A DNA stretch of 64,000 bases from Hexactinellida sp. DTS-2022. Its lineage: Eukaryota; Porifera; Hexactinellida. The number at the start of each line of letters is the position of its first letter. Position 1 is the first letter of the stretch. This document shows positions 33,613 through 46,421 of this stretch, in pieces. The stretch covers positions 372,001-436,000 of the forward strand of contig JAPNXP010000017.1 of NCBI GenBank assembly GCA_028753945.1, read 5' to 3'. The translations under genes were made by a program, and so were the position numbers. The notes under the pieces were generated by a model, which saw nothing but the letters and a program-made list of their open reading frames with translations, was not told the origin of the DNA and made no database searches.

Positions 33613-36275
33613 ATGTCTTGTGTTGTCCCAGGCTGCAAGTCTAACTATAAAAGCCAAGATGAGTCTACCTCCGCTTTTCATTTCCCAAGAGACCCAAAGT
33701 TACTTGAAGAATGGTTCAGGGCAATTCCACGGCCACGGAAGGACTATGAAACCAACAAGCAGATGAGGGTAAGTATCTATAATTTCCATTTATTGATTAC
33801 CATATTTACATTAGTTTCTTTAGGTATGAATTCGGCATTTCAAAGAAGATGACATCGAAAGGACCATATCCTACAATGACGGGGTTCATACTGTTACAGT
33901 TTCCAGAGAGAGAATAGCTCTGAAGAAGACAGTAGTACCCAGCATTTTTCCCAACTGTTCTTCCTATCTTTCTGAATTTAATTCCAAGCCAAAGAAACTA
34001 TGCCTAGATGACAAAGAACGACTACTGATGGAATCTGCATACTCCAAGAGCATAACTGACAACGAAGAAACGGTGGATAAGTTCCTAGTTAATTCATATT
34101 CTGATCTTCTTTCTAAGCTAAATTTAATCGACCTACCAAACGGCTGGATAACTAATGTGTCTAATAACACCCCTTTATTTTTTATAAAAATCGTTATTTT
34201 AGAAACCGGACCTTTCATCGACCGATCTGTATTCGTTAACGATGATTTGTACATCAAAGCATTTGATAATAAAAACGTCACCATTCCGATCTCGCGAATT
34301 TTTATTAATGACACTCGCCAAGTTGAGACCATCCTCGATGAAGTAGATACATTTTCACTCTTACTTCAAACTATAAACTCTCAAACTGAATGTTCTATTA
34401 ACAACCATATAAAACTTGCTATCCATGAACTCGAAAGTGCAATTAAGCTTGTTGATGGTGACTCGATAGACCTAGACATAGATGATTTACATTGCAGTAG
34501 CAATCTCTGAGTATTTCATTCCACTTTTTAGTTGGACAACTGAGAAATTTGATAAATGCTAAAAGTCGTCGACGGGATAATATTTTAACTCAAGTATTTT
34601 CACAAAAAATTCATGGATATCACCTGCATGTTACCGACTTATCAATCATCCAATTGCTTAATCTTGCCTCACGAGAGAAATTTGATTGGTATAAAAAACA
34701 CTCTGGGTATTGAAGGTGATTACTTTCAAATTCTAAAGGAAATAACTTCCAAATTTAGCCATAGGGAACGCCATGTGATACTTCAAATGGACGATTTTCA
34801 CATCCGTAGTGATGCTTCATATAAAGGAGGTTAAGTTTTGCCGCCATCGACAACCCTAGCGACCCACCCACAACTGTGTTTCCAATGATGATTTCCAGTC
34901 TAATGAAAAAGTTTCGACCATTGTTCGTCTGATTCCGTTAGGGTCTTCATCCGCGGCTGATTTATATCCAATTATTACAAAAACAATTGGTGATATAGAG
35001 AGTTGTGATTTATTTGTTGAGGCTATATGTACCGATAATTATCCTTTAAATGTCAGTATTTAAATTATTTTCATATGACGCGAAAATATTGCAACCGCGA
35101 GTTGTACATCCATGTAACCCAACGTGCAACCTTATTTTATTCTTTGACATAGTCCACATTATGAAATCAATTCGTAATAACTGGTTAAATTTAAAAGACT
35201 TTGAGAAAACTTTTATTTATCCTGATTTTGAGACTTGCACCGATGAGATTCCACTACCAGTAATCATACCATCTACTCAGCTTAAAGTTTCTATACCTGT
35301 TGCTAATATTATTTTGAATCCGAGGGTATTGACTAAGTCAAAATACCCTCCAATATGTTTTGCAGCATTTGACGACCTCAGAACCTTATTTAAAGCTGAC
35401 AAATTTTCCATAATTAAGAGAGCCCCCAAACTAACATCAAAAGCATGTTGGCCATCTCATTTAGAGCGACAAATGTAAACTTAGCTTTTAAGATCTTTCA
35501 TGAATCAACAGCAGCTGGGCTCTCTAGTTTCTATAATGAGAATACAACAAATGAAAATCGCCATATCATCAAATTCATACATTTAATATATAAAATCTGG
35601 AACATATTCAATGTTAATTGGGTCGGAAAAGATATTCGCTTCAACAATCCAAATTTTGCTCCGCTTCGCTTGAACGATCCGAGATTATCCTTTTTGGACC
35701 ATGTAGTTAAATGGCTGGATTGTAGGAAATTACTTCCCACGTCTAGAGGGAAGCTTACACCACAAACATTCACTAGTTTTAGACATACTTGTATTGCCCT
35801 ACCTCTCTTAGTACAGAAATTGACCCTTGAATGCGGTTTTGAATATTTGCTGAAGTCTCGAATACAAAATGACCCATTAGAACATCATTTCGGGCTATAT
35901 CGTCAAATGTCTGGTTCAAACTATAATATATCTTACTGTCAAATTTTGGAGAGTGAACGTCGACTTCAATTATCTAATCTCCTCAAATTTTTTAACATAA
36001 ATCAACAGTCTGATAAAATATCTCTTAAAGAATATTTGAAAAATTTACACAGGAGGACGATGGAGAAATGCACCCGGAGTTTGATTTTGAGTATGTTACA
36101 AGTGAAATACTTAACATTCCTAACCCTATATTTGATAATTCGCAAATTGAATGCCTAAATTACGTGGCTGGCTACGCAATCTTTTCGTACCTTAAAAATT
36201 CTAAAGAATGTCGAGACTGCATAGATTTTTTAACATCCCCCAAAGATATTCAAGTATTTAACGACACAGGATTTT
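33613..36275 (+). pseudogene. P-element/THAP9-like transposase relic C
   Basis: Exon 1 (33613-33768) encodes most of a THAP finger (MSCVVPGCKSNYKS, FHFPRDPKLLEEWFRAIPR). A 55 bp GT-AG intron (33769-33823) follows. Exon 2 should continue with VC.RHF but the zinc-ligand Cys codon is TGA (V-stop-IRHFKEDDI). It then stays open to 34510. Later blocks: LILPHERNL and LQMDDFHIRSDASYKGG (first Asp) near 34670-34830, TDNYPLNVS near 35030, FDIVHIMKSIRNNWLN near 35150, NDPLEHHFGLYRQMSGSNYN near 35868-35928 and LNYVAGYAIFSYLKN near 36155. At least four frame changes are needed. Past about 36275 the P-like sequence is replaced by Harbinger-like text, so the C-terminus and right terminal repeat are missing. 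Confidence 0.85.
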
Positions 36276-36908
36276 CAGCGACAAACTATCCTCTGCGAAA
36301 AGAACAGGTGGTGGGCCTGCTGAAGCTGGACTTGCGGAGTTGTTGAAACTTAGTCTATCAAGAAGAAGGATACCATCGAAGTAATCTCTACAGGATTAGA
36401 CTTTTATATGGTAACTAACAGCCCATTGTGCGAAGTTGATAGGGTCATTAGTCCAGTAGTTCATTACAGATAGCTTCACAATCGCGTTCAGAGTTGGATC
36501 TAAAATGAAACATCCAAGGAAAAGGAAATTTTCCGATGAACTTGAAACTGATCTGTTAAGGATATCTTTCTGGAAAAGGACTACGGAAAATTGAAATTCT
36601 CAAGAGTATTGATTCGAAACTTGGAAATTTAACGGAGTATAACTTCGAGCAACGAAATCAATATTGATAGAATGGATTTGTTAATTTCCAAACAGAATAA
36701 ATTGATTGCCTTGGTGTCTAATGTTTTTCGGGAATGCTGCCTTCGAATTCACTGCCACCTTTTCAATCTTCTACTCATATGAGACAGGAATCCCAGCAAC
36801 AACATTATTTTCCTCCACTACCCCTTTCTACCCGCAGCAGGATAAATATTAATTTAGTTTTCTTGGGCTATAAATTAACTGTCTACTTGTTATTGTATTG
36901 CTATAGTG
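36276..36908 (+). pseudogene. Harbinger-like accessory (Myb/SANT-like) gene fragment
   Basis: AKRTGGGPAEAGLAELLKLS begins near 36295 and ends at TAA near 36384; the TGGGP motif is characteristic of the Myb/SANT-like DNA-binding partner protein of PIF/Harbinger transposons. Sequence further downstream to about 36908 is shared with the inverted copy at 20096-20760, including gggaatgctgccttcgaatt and cttgggctataaattaactg. The decayed Harbinger transposase on the opposite strand at 39640-40140 fits the two-gene layout of this superfamily. Fragmentary. Confidence 0.5.
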
Positions 36909-36961
36909 ATAAACTTTGGAATAACATATAATTGATAGCTAAATATTAGTTAAGTGATTAG

Positions 36962-39611
36962 CATAGGAGCCGATGTTGGGGTTCTGGGGGAGGTTTGTCC
37001 CCCCAAGGTCGGAAGGCTGGGGGGCACTGGGGCTATCCTTGATTGCGATTTCCCACCAGTGTAAAATTAGTGAGATATTTTCATTGATTCAGTTGCCTTT
37101 CAGTATTTATAGTTCACTATATTACCTCCAAATATCTCAATGCAACCCAGGATCAAAGTGCCAATCAAGATAATAGGGTTGGAGGATACGTTGGAGTACC
37201 CAGTCGAGGCCGCCAAATACTCAATTGAACAAATGGGTTGACCAGGATCCAGGGTCTGTAAGCTGATTGTGAGGACTGAAGATCGGCCACCAAAAAGACA
37301 GAAGAGTTACTCCTATCGGGAACAATGGGAGGAGCATTTCCAGTGGTTGTAGTACAAGCCCAAAGTAGATAAGGCGTTCTGCAGCGTTTGCAATTGGTTC
37401 TCCCTTTCAGGAAAGAAATGGCGCGCAAAATACTCGCGAAGCCTTCGATTCATGGAAAACTGCACTAGAGAAGGGGAAGGGACTGGTCCGCCTCGACGAG
37501 TCCGAAATGCACAAGGAGTCTTGCGCTACTCATGCTACATTCATGGGCCTTAAACCATCTATCGTTGACACCACCATCAAGCAGTAAATATATACTGAGG
37601 CAAGAGGCAGCAAGGCGATGATTATACTTTTTGATACTGTTCGCACTCTAGCAAGATAAGGAATTGCATTCCGAGGTCACGAAGCCAACGAAGGAGGTTT
37701 TAGACAGATTTTATTTCTTGTTGAACGGAGTGGCTGTGAGTTTCTTCGAGAGTGGCTTGTACGCAAAACTTATTGGACATCAGCAGCCCAAAACATCATG
37801 ATCGAGACTTTGTACCGCTTGACGATAAACAAGGTGCTAGAAAGAATCAGGAATTGCCCCGATTTCGGAATTCTGGTTGACGAAACAAGCGACATCACTA
37901 ACGACGAGCAGATGTCTGTTTGCATCCACATTGTGCCAAGCGACTTCGTACATATGGAGCTCTTTAAGGGCTTCATTCACGTTGACAAAACCAGTGGTGA
38001 GGCGCTGTATGGGGCTGTGAAGAACGCTCTTACCAGTGTGAACCTCAGCCTCGATGACTGCAGATCCCAAGGGTTTGATGGAGCTGGGAACATGCGGGGC
38101 AAGTTCAAAGGTTTGGCAACGCTCATCACGAGAGACTTTCCTCTAGTGGTTTACTCCTACTGTACCGGTCATTGCCTGAACTTATTCTCCAATACGCCTG
38201 CAAGCCCACTTTCGCTCAACAAGGTATTGGCATCGTCAAGTCCATCACAAACTATGTTAAACACTCCCCAGTTTGAGTCCTTCTGTCAGTTAGAAGAAAT
38301 CGACAACTCAACGTTGCGTCCTCTGTGTCTTCAAAACTACTAAGGTCTTTTGATCTGGTTTGCCAGCCGAGCTACGGAACGCGACGAGACGAACAAGGAT
38401 TCCTCTGACAGTGTAGCTTTCCTTGCGATATTAAGCAAGTTCTCCAACTAATTCGCGTTTCGCCTCATCCAGAAATTGTTTAATCTCGTCCACTTCACCC
38501 ATTACGCACTTCAGAACCCTTCGCTCTCGATCACCGAAATTTCTGTAAAGATGAATCTGCTTCTGTCGACATTGACTGCCGCAGGATCAGAAGAATCTGC
38601 GCGAGAATTCTATCGCAGCTGTTCGCATGATTCGCGCTCGATGGAGGACGGAGGTCTAGGACTGGATCTACCGACTGTCCCAAGAGGGTGGAAGCGAGTA
38701 GAGCGCCACGAATCAGCTAGTCAGCTTCGTCAGCGTATTGTTGGAGTGAGGAAACACTCTGATGTGGAGTTCGCCGATTATTATATGAATAAATTCCTGG
38801 AGATTTTCCAGGCGGTCATGGACGCGTTCGGACAGCGCTTCACCATTCCCCCCATAGTTTACGCAATGGAGGGCTACCTAGGTACGTATATTATCCTTAT
38901 TTTCTTAGGTGGTATGACTTTTCCTTAATCTATCCGATATAGGTAGCGACTGCTCTGAGGCTGAAGTATCTCTTGGGTCTGCATTGTCTCACAGAATTGA
39001 TGCAATCGTGGTGCACTGTGCACATGGTAAACAGACGGCTACTCAGCGTGACTTCATCTCCCAAATGAGACAGTTTCGCTTCTACGAGAAGTCTCAAAGC
39101 AGAGATCGTGCAACCTCAGCCTAAGCTAATGGGGTGGTTCTAGCTGCTAACGAAACTTTGATGGTGCTGCTACAAGACCTGGCGATAGTAGTTCGCTTGG
39201 TGCTTTTGGTACCAGGGACCACTTGCTCTCCAGAACGTAGTTTCTCGTCGCTTCGTCGTCTCAAAACCTATTTGAGGGCTACCATGACACAGAAGCGGCT
39301 GAATCATCTGGCATTCATATCCAGCCATAAAGACATAGCTGACGCATTGGAATTAGATTGTCGTTGACGAATGGAGGACTGGGGTGACAGTTCGTGAAAA
39401 TGCAGTGTGCCCTAGCAGAAATGGATGCTTAGTATTTTAGTATGATTTTTATAACTGCTAAAAACGATTTAACTCAATTTATTTGTTATGTTATTTGTTG
39501 TTATTTGTAAATTGTTGGCATCCGAGTACATGTTTTTAATAGGCAAAAAATTATCCCGAAAAGTTGTCCCCCCCTGGAAATACCTCATTCCTACAAAGAT
39601 CGGCGCCTATG
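36962..39611 (+). mobile_element. hAT transposon with decayed transposase
   Basis: Ends cataggagccgatgttgggg and aagatcggcgcctatg; perfect 8 bp duplication gtgattag at 36954-36961 and 39612-39619. It is inserted in Harbinger-related sequence, of which 16105-16205 is an uninterrupted relative. Confidence 0.9.
37160..39367 (+). pseudogene. hAT transposase relic (TTF-type zinc finger, DUF4371-like)
   Basis: Across shifting frames: a TTF-type zinc finger (YREQWEEHFQW, PKVDKAFCSVCNWFSLSGKKW) near 37310-37420, EAFDSWKTALEKGKG near 37440, GIAFRGHEANEGGF near 37660, then the RNase H-like core GILVDETSDITNDEQMSVCI (first Asp, near 37866) and CRSQGFDGAGNMRGKFKGL (second Asp, near 38060) with YCTGHCLNL. 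The C-terminal dimerisation part is SPERSFSSLRRLKTYLRATM and RLNHLAFISSHKDIAD near 39228-39340. Many stops (for example at 38341) show it is dead, though the terminal repeats are intact and could be mobilised by a related enzyme elsewhere. Order and motifs match the subgroup of hAT proteins related to ZMYM/TTF-type transposases. Confidence 0.85.
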
Positions 39612-39639
39612 GTGATTAGTTAAAATAAAAATCAAGAAC

Positions 39640-40140
39640 TGACTGGCGAACTGCTTGTCCAAAATCTCTTAATCTTCTTCAGTTTCCATATGTAAATCTG
39701 TCGCCCATTACAATCCATGGTCAATACAGATATTGTGTAAGACCATCGTTGCTATTACCAGGCTACAAGCCCTTTCTCATTCATTACAAAGGGTACCTCC
39801 GGTTCTGTCTATCAATCTCCAATGACTTTTTTATAACCAGAATGAGCACTCAATTGTTTTGCTTGTCTTCAGAAATGCACGATTATATCTTCTCTCGCTT
39901 GGTGAATTGGATTTTGGATAGGTTTTTATCAATTTGGGCGTAAAGGCAACCCACTATCCACGAGAAACCAGCCATTAAGGCATTAACAGTGGAATTGTCC
40001 CACTTGTTTGTTGATGCCAGATAAATGCGTCATGTGTACTCTAGGCCATCTGCAAAGACATCGATTATTTTAAAACCATCATCTCAGATGGCTTGGATGT
40101 TTATTGAGTACTCGTTTTTCCTACTGCAAGCAACAGACTA
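39640..40140 (-). pseudogene. PIF/Harbinger transposase relic
   Basis: Minus-strand blocks in changing frames: RKNEYSINIQAI then DDGFKIIDVFADG near 40050-40125, HDAFIW-like text near 40015, FLVDSGLPLRPN near 39950, RTSKTIECSFWL near 39860 and ATMVLHNICIDHGL near 39730. These reproduce the Harbinger order (rkg.yS.N.Qa, GD.GY.lrp, IE..F..lk, A..vLHN.ci). Stop codons occur between nearly every block. Probably the transposase partner of the KRTGGGP fragment at 36276, separated from it by the younger hAT. Confidence 0.75.
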
Positions 40141-40932
40141 ACTGCGAACACTGGTTGAAAAAGATCTATATAATTCACACCATTTTTAATAATGTACGGC
40201 AGACTGTCTAACTGTTCAGACCCACTCGGGAATTGCAAAGCTTTTGGTATTTTTGAATATCAAACTCTGGAGAATCTTGTCACAACTCTCCGGAACCTGA
40301 TACTCCAGATGTTTGGATCAAAGTTCCAGAGGACAGCCAATCAAACACTAGAGCACAAGTTCAAGCTGATATTCGTAATGGACAAATGCTATAAATGCAT
40401 ATCTTTGATAAGAAGGTTAAAAACAGTAGGTATCTCTTTATATTACAAAAGCACTCTATTTGTTCAAAATAATTTAAAATATATCTCTATTTCGAAAATA
40501 AAGATGGGATCAGATTATTTTTCGTATTATGCGGAGAGCAAAGAAAATGTCTTGAACTAAAAAGGAATCAATTTAACTCGGTTCCACGAAAGTGACTGGA
40601 TTAACCGACAGTCTTGCTTTGATTCTCACAGATGATGGTGTCAATACAAAAAGGTTCCATTGCATATTTATAAATCACACTTCCCTAGATTAGAGGTAAA
40701 CGAAAAACACTGACTAGTCAAACGATTTTCCAACAAAGAAGCACAAATAAAATCCTGAGGTTATGCCGATTTATATACTTCATTGACTAGACAATTATAA
40801 ACCTCCAATCATTTCTAAATCCAGTAGATGTTTCATAGTAGAAAATTGGAATATCCACAGAATTCCTATGAAAGTATTAGAGGAGCTCAAGGTATATAAA
40901 TAATTAGTTATTAACGATAATTAAAATTCCTA

Positions 40933-41139
40933 GGTAAAAATATGATGTCGATTATACAATCTAATAGCTGCAATTCTCAGCCCGGGTCCAGCTTGGACAG
41001 TATGTCTCCAAATTACATGAGACCTTGATAAAGGCCAATAATCAAAGGATTCTATGTCCCAAATCTTATCATCTATCAATTTCTGAAAGATTCGGATCCT
41101 GTTACCATTGTAAGCACTCAATACTTTCCCATAACTCAT
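40933..41139 (-). other. Unrecognised 69-codon open frame
   Basis: Reads MSYGKVLSAYNGNRIRIFQK... with balanced amino-acid composition, including SFDYWPLSRSHVIWRHTVQ. I recognise no family. An opposite-strand open frame at about 41294-41506 (plus) is similarly unassigned. Either could be an exon or a decayed element. Confidence 0.2.
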
Positions 41140-41519
41140 AAAAAAGGTACTTAAATAATTTCGAAAATAATTAGATTACTTAACCTTTCTATTTGAAAAC
41201 GAAGATACTGTTCGATCTGTTGGAGCTCTTAAGTATTCTTTTCCAGAGTGGGATGGAAGATACATATGTCAGACTTCGGTACATGAGCTATGATTGGAAG
41301 GATACCATTGGATTGTACTTCAGAGAGGTACCAACAACAACGCCGCTGACCACATCAGTACTAATATCATGTACCAATCTGGATTTGGGGTACTGACCCT
41401 GAGTTGCTGGTTGCCTCAGGTTTGCTCCAAAACAGATATCATGTTGCGAATGGTTTATATAAAAATCCAGAGAGCAACGTACCTGAAGTACGCTGGTCAC
41501 TTATAAGGCCTTCCAACGA

Positions 41520-42257
41520 TAACAAAAAATAATGCGATTTATCTCGATAATTACTATAATACGCATTATCAACCAAATACGAAGTGGCGAATCATGATCT
41601 AACACTTAACCTTTACAAGTGTATAGCGTGAAAGGTAACGCAACTGATGAGTCGAAGCAGGGACGAAACACTATTTGTAAACCATATATTCATATATAAT
41701 TCACAACATTCCTCCATCTCAAGTGTATTACCGATAGGTAACACAACTGACGAGTAGATCCGGAATGAAACACCAAAATAACGGAATCTGGAGAGTGAGT
41801 GTATTACATGGCCGTAGGAGACTGTCCGGTTGTCAGGTATTATCCTGACCAACATCGCTACGATTAATATAGTTATAAGCGTTTAACCTAACCAATTAAA
41901 TCTGACTGCTACTGCCCTTTGCATTTGGTGTTAAGAACAGCATAAAAAATTTAACTAAAATACAAAGTTTTATCTACAAATCAAATAATTTATATTACGT
42001 TACCCATATAAATTTATATGTGCCCAAGGAAAATCCAGGTTTTTATAGATTGTTAGTACATACGTATATGTTAGATTTTGAGAAATAGAAATTTCCTAAT
42101 TATAATATATACTTTGCTCCTTTTGGTAACTATAGTCTATAATGGGGTTACAACAAAAGCTAATTGAGAATTAGACGGTACATACAAGAACTGTAAAAGG
42201 GAGTAAGAATCAGAATGAGTGTAATATCAATGGTCCAGTAATAGTAGGGAGTAAGAT
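41520..42257. other. AT-rich stretch without recognised features
   Basis: Short repeated blocks (gtaacgcaactga near 41636 and gtaacacaactga near 41740) suggest a decayed repeat, but no element could be delimited. Confidence 0.3.
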
Positions 42258-42265
42258 TCAGACGC

Positions 42266-42590
42266 CAGGGGCGGCGCCAGCCTTGGTGACCTGGGGGCGC
42301 CAAAGGGGCTCCACATTTTCTATATTTTGTGACATTATTTAAAATTATGACAGTGAATACATTGGTAGAAGTTGGTTAATAAAGTTATATATTGTATGGT
42401 TGTTATGATTGTCTAAACAGGGCAGTGACTTATTTTAGTCAATTGTTAGCTACCCTAAAGATATTATAAATCTGTTTGTTATCTTAATCAAAATTGATGT
42501 TTATGATATTTTGATGTTTAATTAATTGAAAGATGGCTCCCCTTAGCGGGCTCCAATGTTTTCACAAGGGGCGCCATGGAGCCGCCCATG
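42266..42590. mobile_element. hAT-type MITE, caggggcggcgcc family
   Basis: Ends caggggcggcgccag and atggagccgcccatg, with ggggcgcca facing inward on both sides. Flanks tcagacgc and acagacgc match 7 of 8. Confidence 0.75.
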
Positions 42591-42598
42591 ACAGACGC

Positions 42599-45500
42599 TG
42601 TGTTTCGAAGCTCTAGTCCTATCATTCATGTTCCCTTGAGGGACTGCTCGTAAGAGTGATTTAAAGACGGTGGACTATTCGAAGATCGTTGCCCCACCCG
42701 TCAGTATATTAATAAGTGATCGTATTTGTTAGGTATAGTAGTCGTAGTCAAATGGGTCGAAAGGTGCATATACCGCAGATGTTGGCAGTCTAGATTTTAT
42801 TTTGGTGCTGACGTGGACAGGATCGATTGGTGGTAATGTTCCAGGTTTGAATTCGCTAGAGTAGACGGTTGATCGTACGTCTGGGATTCTGGGATTCTGG
42901 GTTTGGTTACAGATTTTTCATAACCTTGGTATTGAAACTCTTTCATCATCCTTTGATGACTATAATTAGTTTACGTTATCTACCAGGATGCAACGAAGTG
43001 TATATACCCCGTTATTTCAATAATTTTATCCTAGTGACCATTTAAAACCTAATCTAAATACTGAAATATGTAGTAGTTAGATCTGGTTATAACCTAGGTT
43101 TCTTCCGGTTATAACCAGTACCAACTATGCATATAACAAGGGTAGATTCGGATATATTCTGTGTAACTTGGATATATCAACGCTTCTAGACGTTACACAC
43201 ATGCTTGTACCCGGTTTATTCCAGAACTAACTATATTTTCAAGACAACGTGATGGTCAGGCTTTAGTCATGGTTATGAAAATTCTATAACGAAAACCCAG
43301 ACTCTGGGTTTCTGTCCAGGAGACTTATTATTGAAATTATTAATGTAATGTTCAGTGTCCTCTCCATAATCTTAGTAAGGTAATTGCTTGGAGTGTATCT
43401 TACGCCATAATTAGTTTAGGCCTAGTTATTATTCCAAATGTTTGGTTTTGTCAAAAAAAGTTGTAGCTATAACTGGTGGGTACCCTTTAGCGGGAAGGGT
43501 AGATCTAAAGTGTTCCTCTGCAGCTTGGCATCCGTTCCCTAATATTGTCACCACATTTTATTTTTAATTTAAAAGTTATCCTTGACAAATAGTCAACCTG
43601 AAAGAAGAGATTAAAACTATGACCACTTTCTACTGAGTGTAGTTTAGAGAGTTGACATTTTAAAAGGTTAGACTGGGGTATTTGGGAATGTTTGTGGGTG
43701 ATGCAAGCAACTGCTCGTCAGGTGCAAGAAATACTAATTAATTAACGCACTAGATATGTCCGTGATTGGGTGCGCAGGGTTCATATTGAGGGGAGGGGCG
43801 CCCGACAACCCTTCCCCAAAGAAATTTGGAAAGTATGATGTCATATTTATCCATCTCTGCCAGCTAGTAGATCTAGTTTTTATTGCATGAATTAGTCAGG
43901 TGAGGTTTAGTACTTAATGCAAAAAATACTATTATTAAGCTGTAATTAGCAGCAAAATGCTGTGGTTTTAAGTTTTAACAAACATGATTCAGTAGACAAT
44001 AGGTATCAAAATCCACTAGATTAAGTTAATTAATTAACTCTCACAGCCCTTTAACGGTGTAATTGAACAAAATTTGAATTTATATTGTAACTTTGTACTG
44101 CTTTGTGGTTATTGAAATTGATTCCTAACAGTGCGTTAAGATGTATTTCTAAGATGACCTGCAAATTAAAAAATTCAAATTTCAAACTGAAACTCGAAAT
44201 ATAAATATAATTTAAAACGGCTTCAATAGACTGTAATACTAAGTCATGAGCTTATTATCCTTAGTAGGGGGTCTTCCCAACTTCTCTAAAGTATTATCAA
44301 TTAGTTTTAAATAATCTAAACGATCAATAACATCAAATTTACAAAATTTTGTCGGATTTATTAGAGAAATTGGAAATTTGCTGGGTTTGTTTGATTTTTT
44401 TGGGATTTTGCTATATTTATTGATTTATCGTGAGCCCAATCTAAAAATGTATGATTCCAATTTCACCGTTTTTAGATCTAGTTATGTATAGACAATGCCG
44501 TTGAGTTTTTTTCCAATTGGTCTTTTCAATCCATAAAACTAAGATTTCAGTATTGCGAAATCTTTCTATAATATTCTGAGAACGACCAGATTGAAGATAA
44601 TGTGTCAAATAATGTTGTATATTATCAAAACTATCAAGTAATTTAAGAAATTATTTCACAATGAAATAAATCACTGATGTTGTTAGGAAGTTAAAGCTCT
44701 TGCTATATTTTTTGGGGGTGGATGGTCACGACACCTCCATATATGGGCATTAAATTTACAGGATGCTAATCATGTGATTAAGGGTCTTATTTTATATTCC
44801 AATGAATTCTTATTGATATATGGATGTGACAAGACGAATAGAGCTAAGCTCTACAGTTTATGGTTTATATCTAAATTTGCTAAGTCACCAAAAGTTTGCA
44901 CACTTTAAACTTATATGCCCATATATGTCATTTCGAAAATAATGAGTGTTAGGGAGACAAAATGTATTATGGACGCATAGGAAGTCGGGTATTGCAAACT
45001 TTTTTCAGCAAGTAAATTTGAATTCTAGATGCACGGGTGTCTAAGAATCAAGTAGACAAGAAAACGTTGCCCCAAATAGGATGATAGTCCATAACTAATC
45101 AAATTTTAACTTTCTAAGCAATTTTTTGATCAATTGTGGCTTATTTTCGTCAGAGATTACATGGATTGTTTATATGTCAACATAATCAATTGCCCGCTCT
45201 ATAAAATCGATCATAACTATGAAAATTTATTTAGAATGACTCAAAAATGAATCCACCGATAGATATGGTTCTTCTCCAGTGTTATTAGAAAATAATATAT
45301 CTAAAGTATTTGTAAGTGAAATCACATTTGAACCGTGGACCGACACCGTCAAATTTAATAGAAAATTACAGGGGGGCTCGGGGATACCCCCAAACACACT
45401 TAGCAAGATGCTCGCTACGCTCGCAAACTTTAAATCCCCAGAACAAAATCTCTATTGAATGTTGTAGTGTATCCTTGCATCGCAAAACCGCTTCTCGCAG

Positions 45501-46421
45501 TCAATATGTCACCTCTCTGACTCATCTATGTAGCTCATAGACGTGTCCGCTCTCCATTAGCTTGCTTCTTCTCTATTCTCTATCAACTTAAATAGCGGAC
45601 TCGATATACACACATAATTAATTCCTTTGAAGAATAAAAAACATTTTCTTAGTTATTTAGGCTATGACGATTAGATATCTTCAAACCTAGCTATCTAGTG
45701 AATTGTAACCAGCCAATGTTATTGAAGTTATTTGAATGATCAAGAATGAGACGGGTGAATATCTATAGATTTTTGGTTCCGATAGCATCCAGTCATAACT
45801 TATTAGTTTTGAAGTTGATCTCCAATTTGATATTCAAATAAATAATTCCACCAAACAAATTAGGTATGAATTGTAGTGGTACAAAATATCGGTATGCGAA
45901 AAATTTGCTGTTTAGAGTATCTATATATGTATATCATAGTTTAAATCCATATATTATAGTTTATATGGTGTATAACGAATCCACAATAAAGGTTTCCAAG
46001 CATTACAGGAACAATGAATCGGAAGGTTTTTCTTGAAGATTTCATAGATATCTTTGGGAACTTTGAAAAATACCATGCAAACATGTTATTAACTAACGTG
46101 AACCCTAAGAATAAAGCCCACTGAATTTTTCAATTCCGAACTGTTGATCCTTTCTAAATAAAAAATTTTAAATACTTTTTGCTCTGATATTTAAAAAAAA
46201 TGCGATATTGATGAGGTAGATCTAGATCATTTAATTCCAAATTCCATTATACCTTATTGGCTTGAATACTCTGGGATTCTAATCCCATCCCTTCTAGATG
46301 AGATTAAACATCTAAACCAATTGGTAACGTCTTTAATGAATGTTCTATTATAATATAATTCCAATCAATATTATATAAACTAGTTGAATGACAAAACAGT
46401 AGAAATCTAATCAAGAGCTAG
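42599..46421. other. Long AT-rich region with no recognised gene
   Basis: No open frame above 80 codons with a recognisable domain and no complete terminal repeat pair was found. A GC-richer patch at 45365-45430 (ggggggctcggggatacccc, gctcgctacgctcgcaaac) looks like a fragment of an unclassified element. Confidence 0.4.

Noticed and set aside
40192-40560. 122-codon plus-strand frame as a gene
   Set aside because: Lies opposite the likely N-terminal part of the Harbinger transposase relic, has a Lys/Ile/Ser-rich low-information sequence and no recognisable motif.
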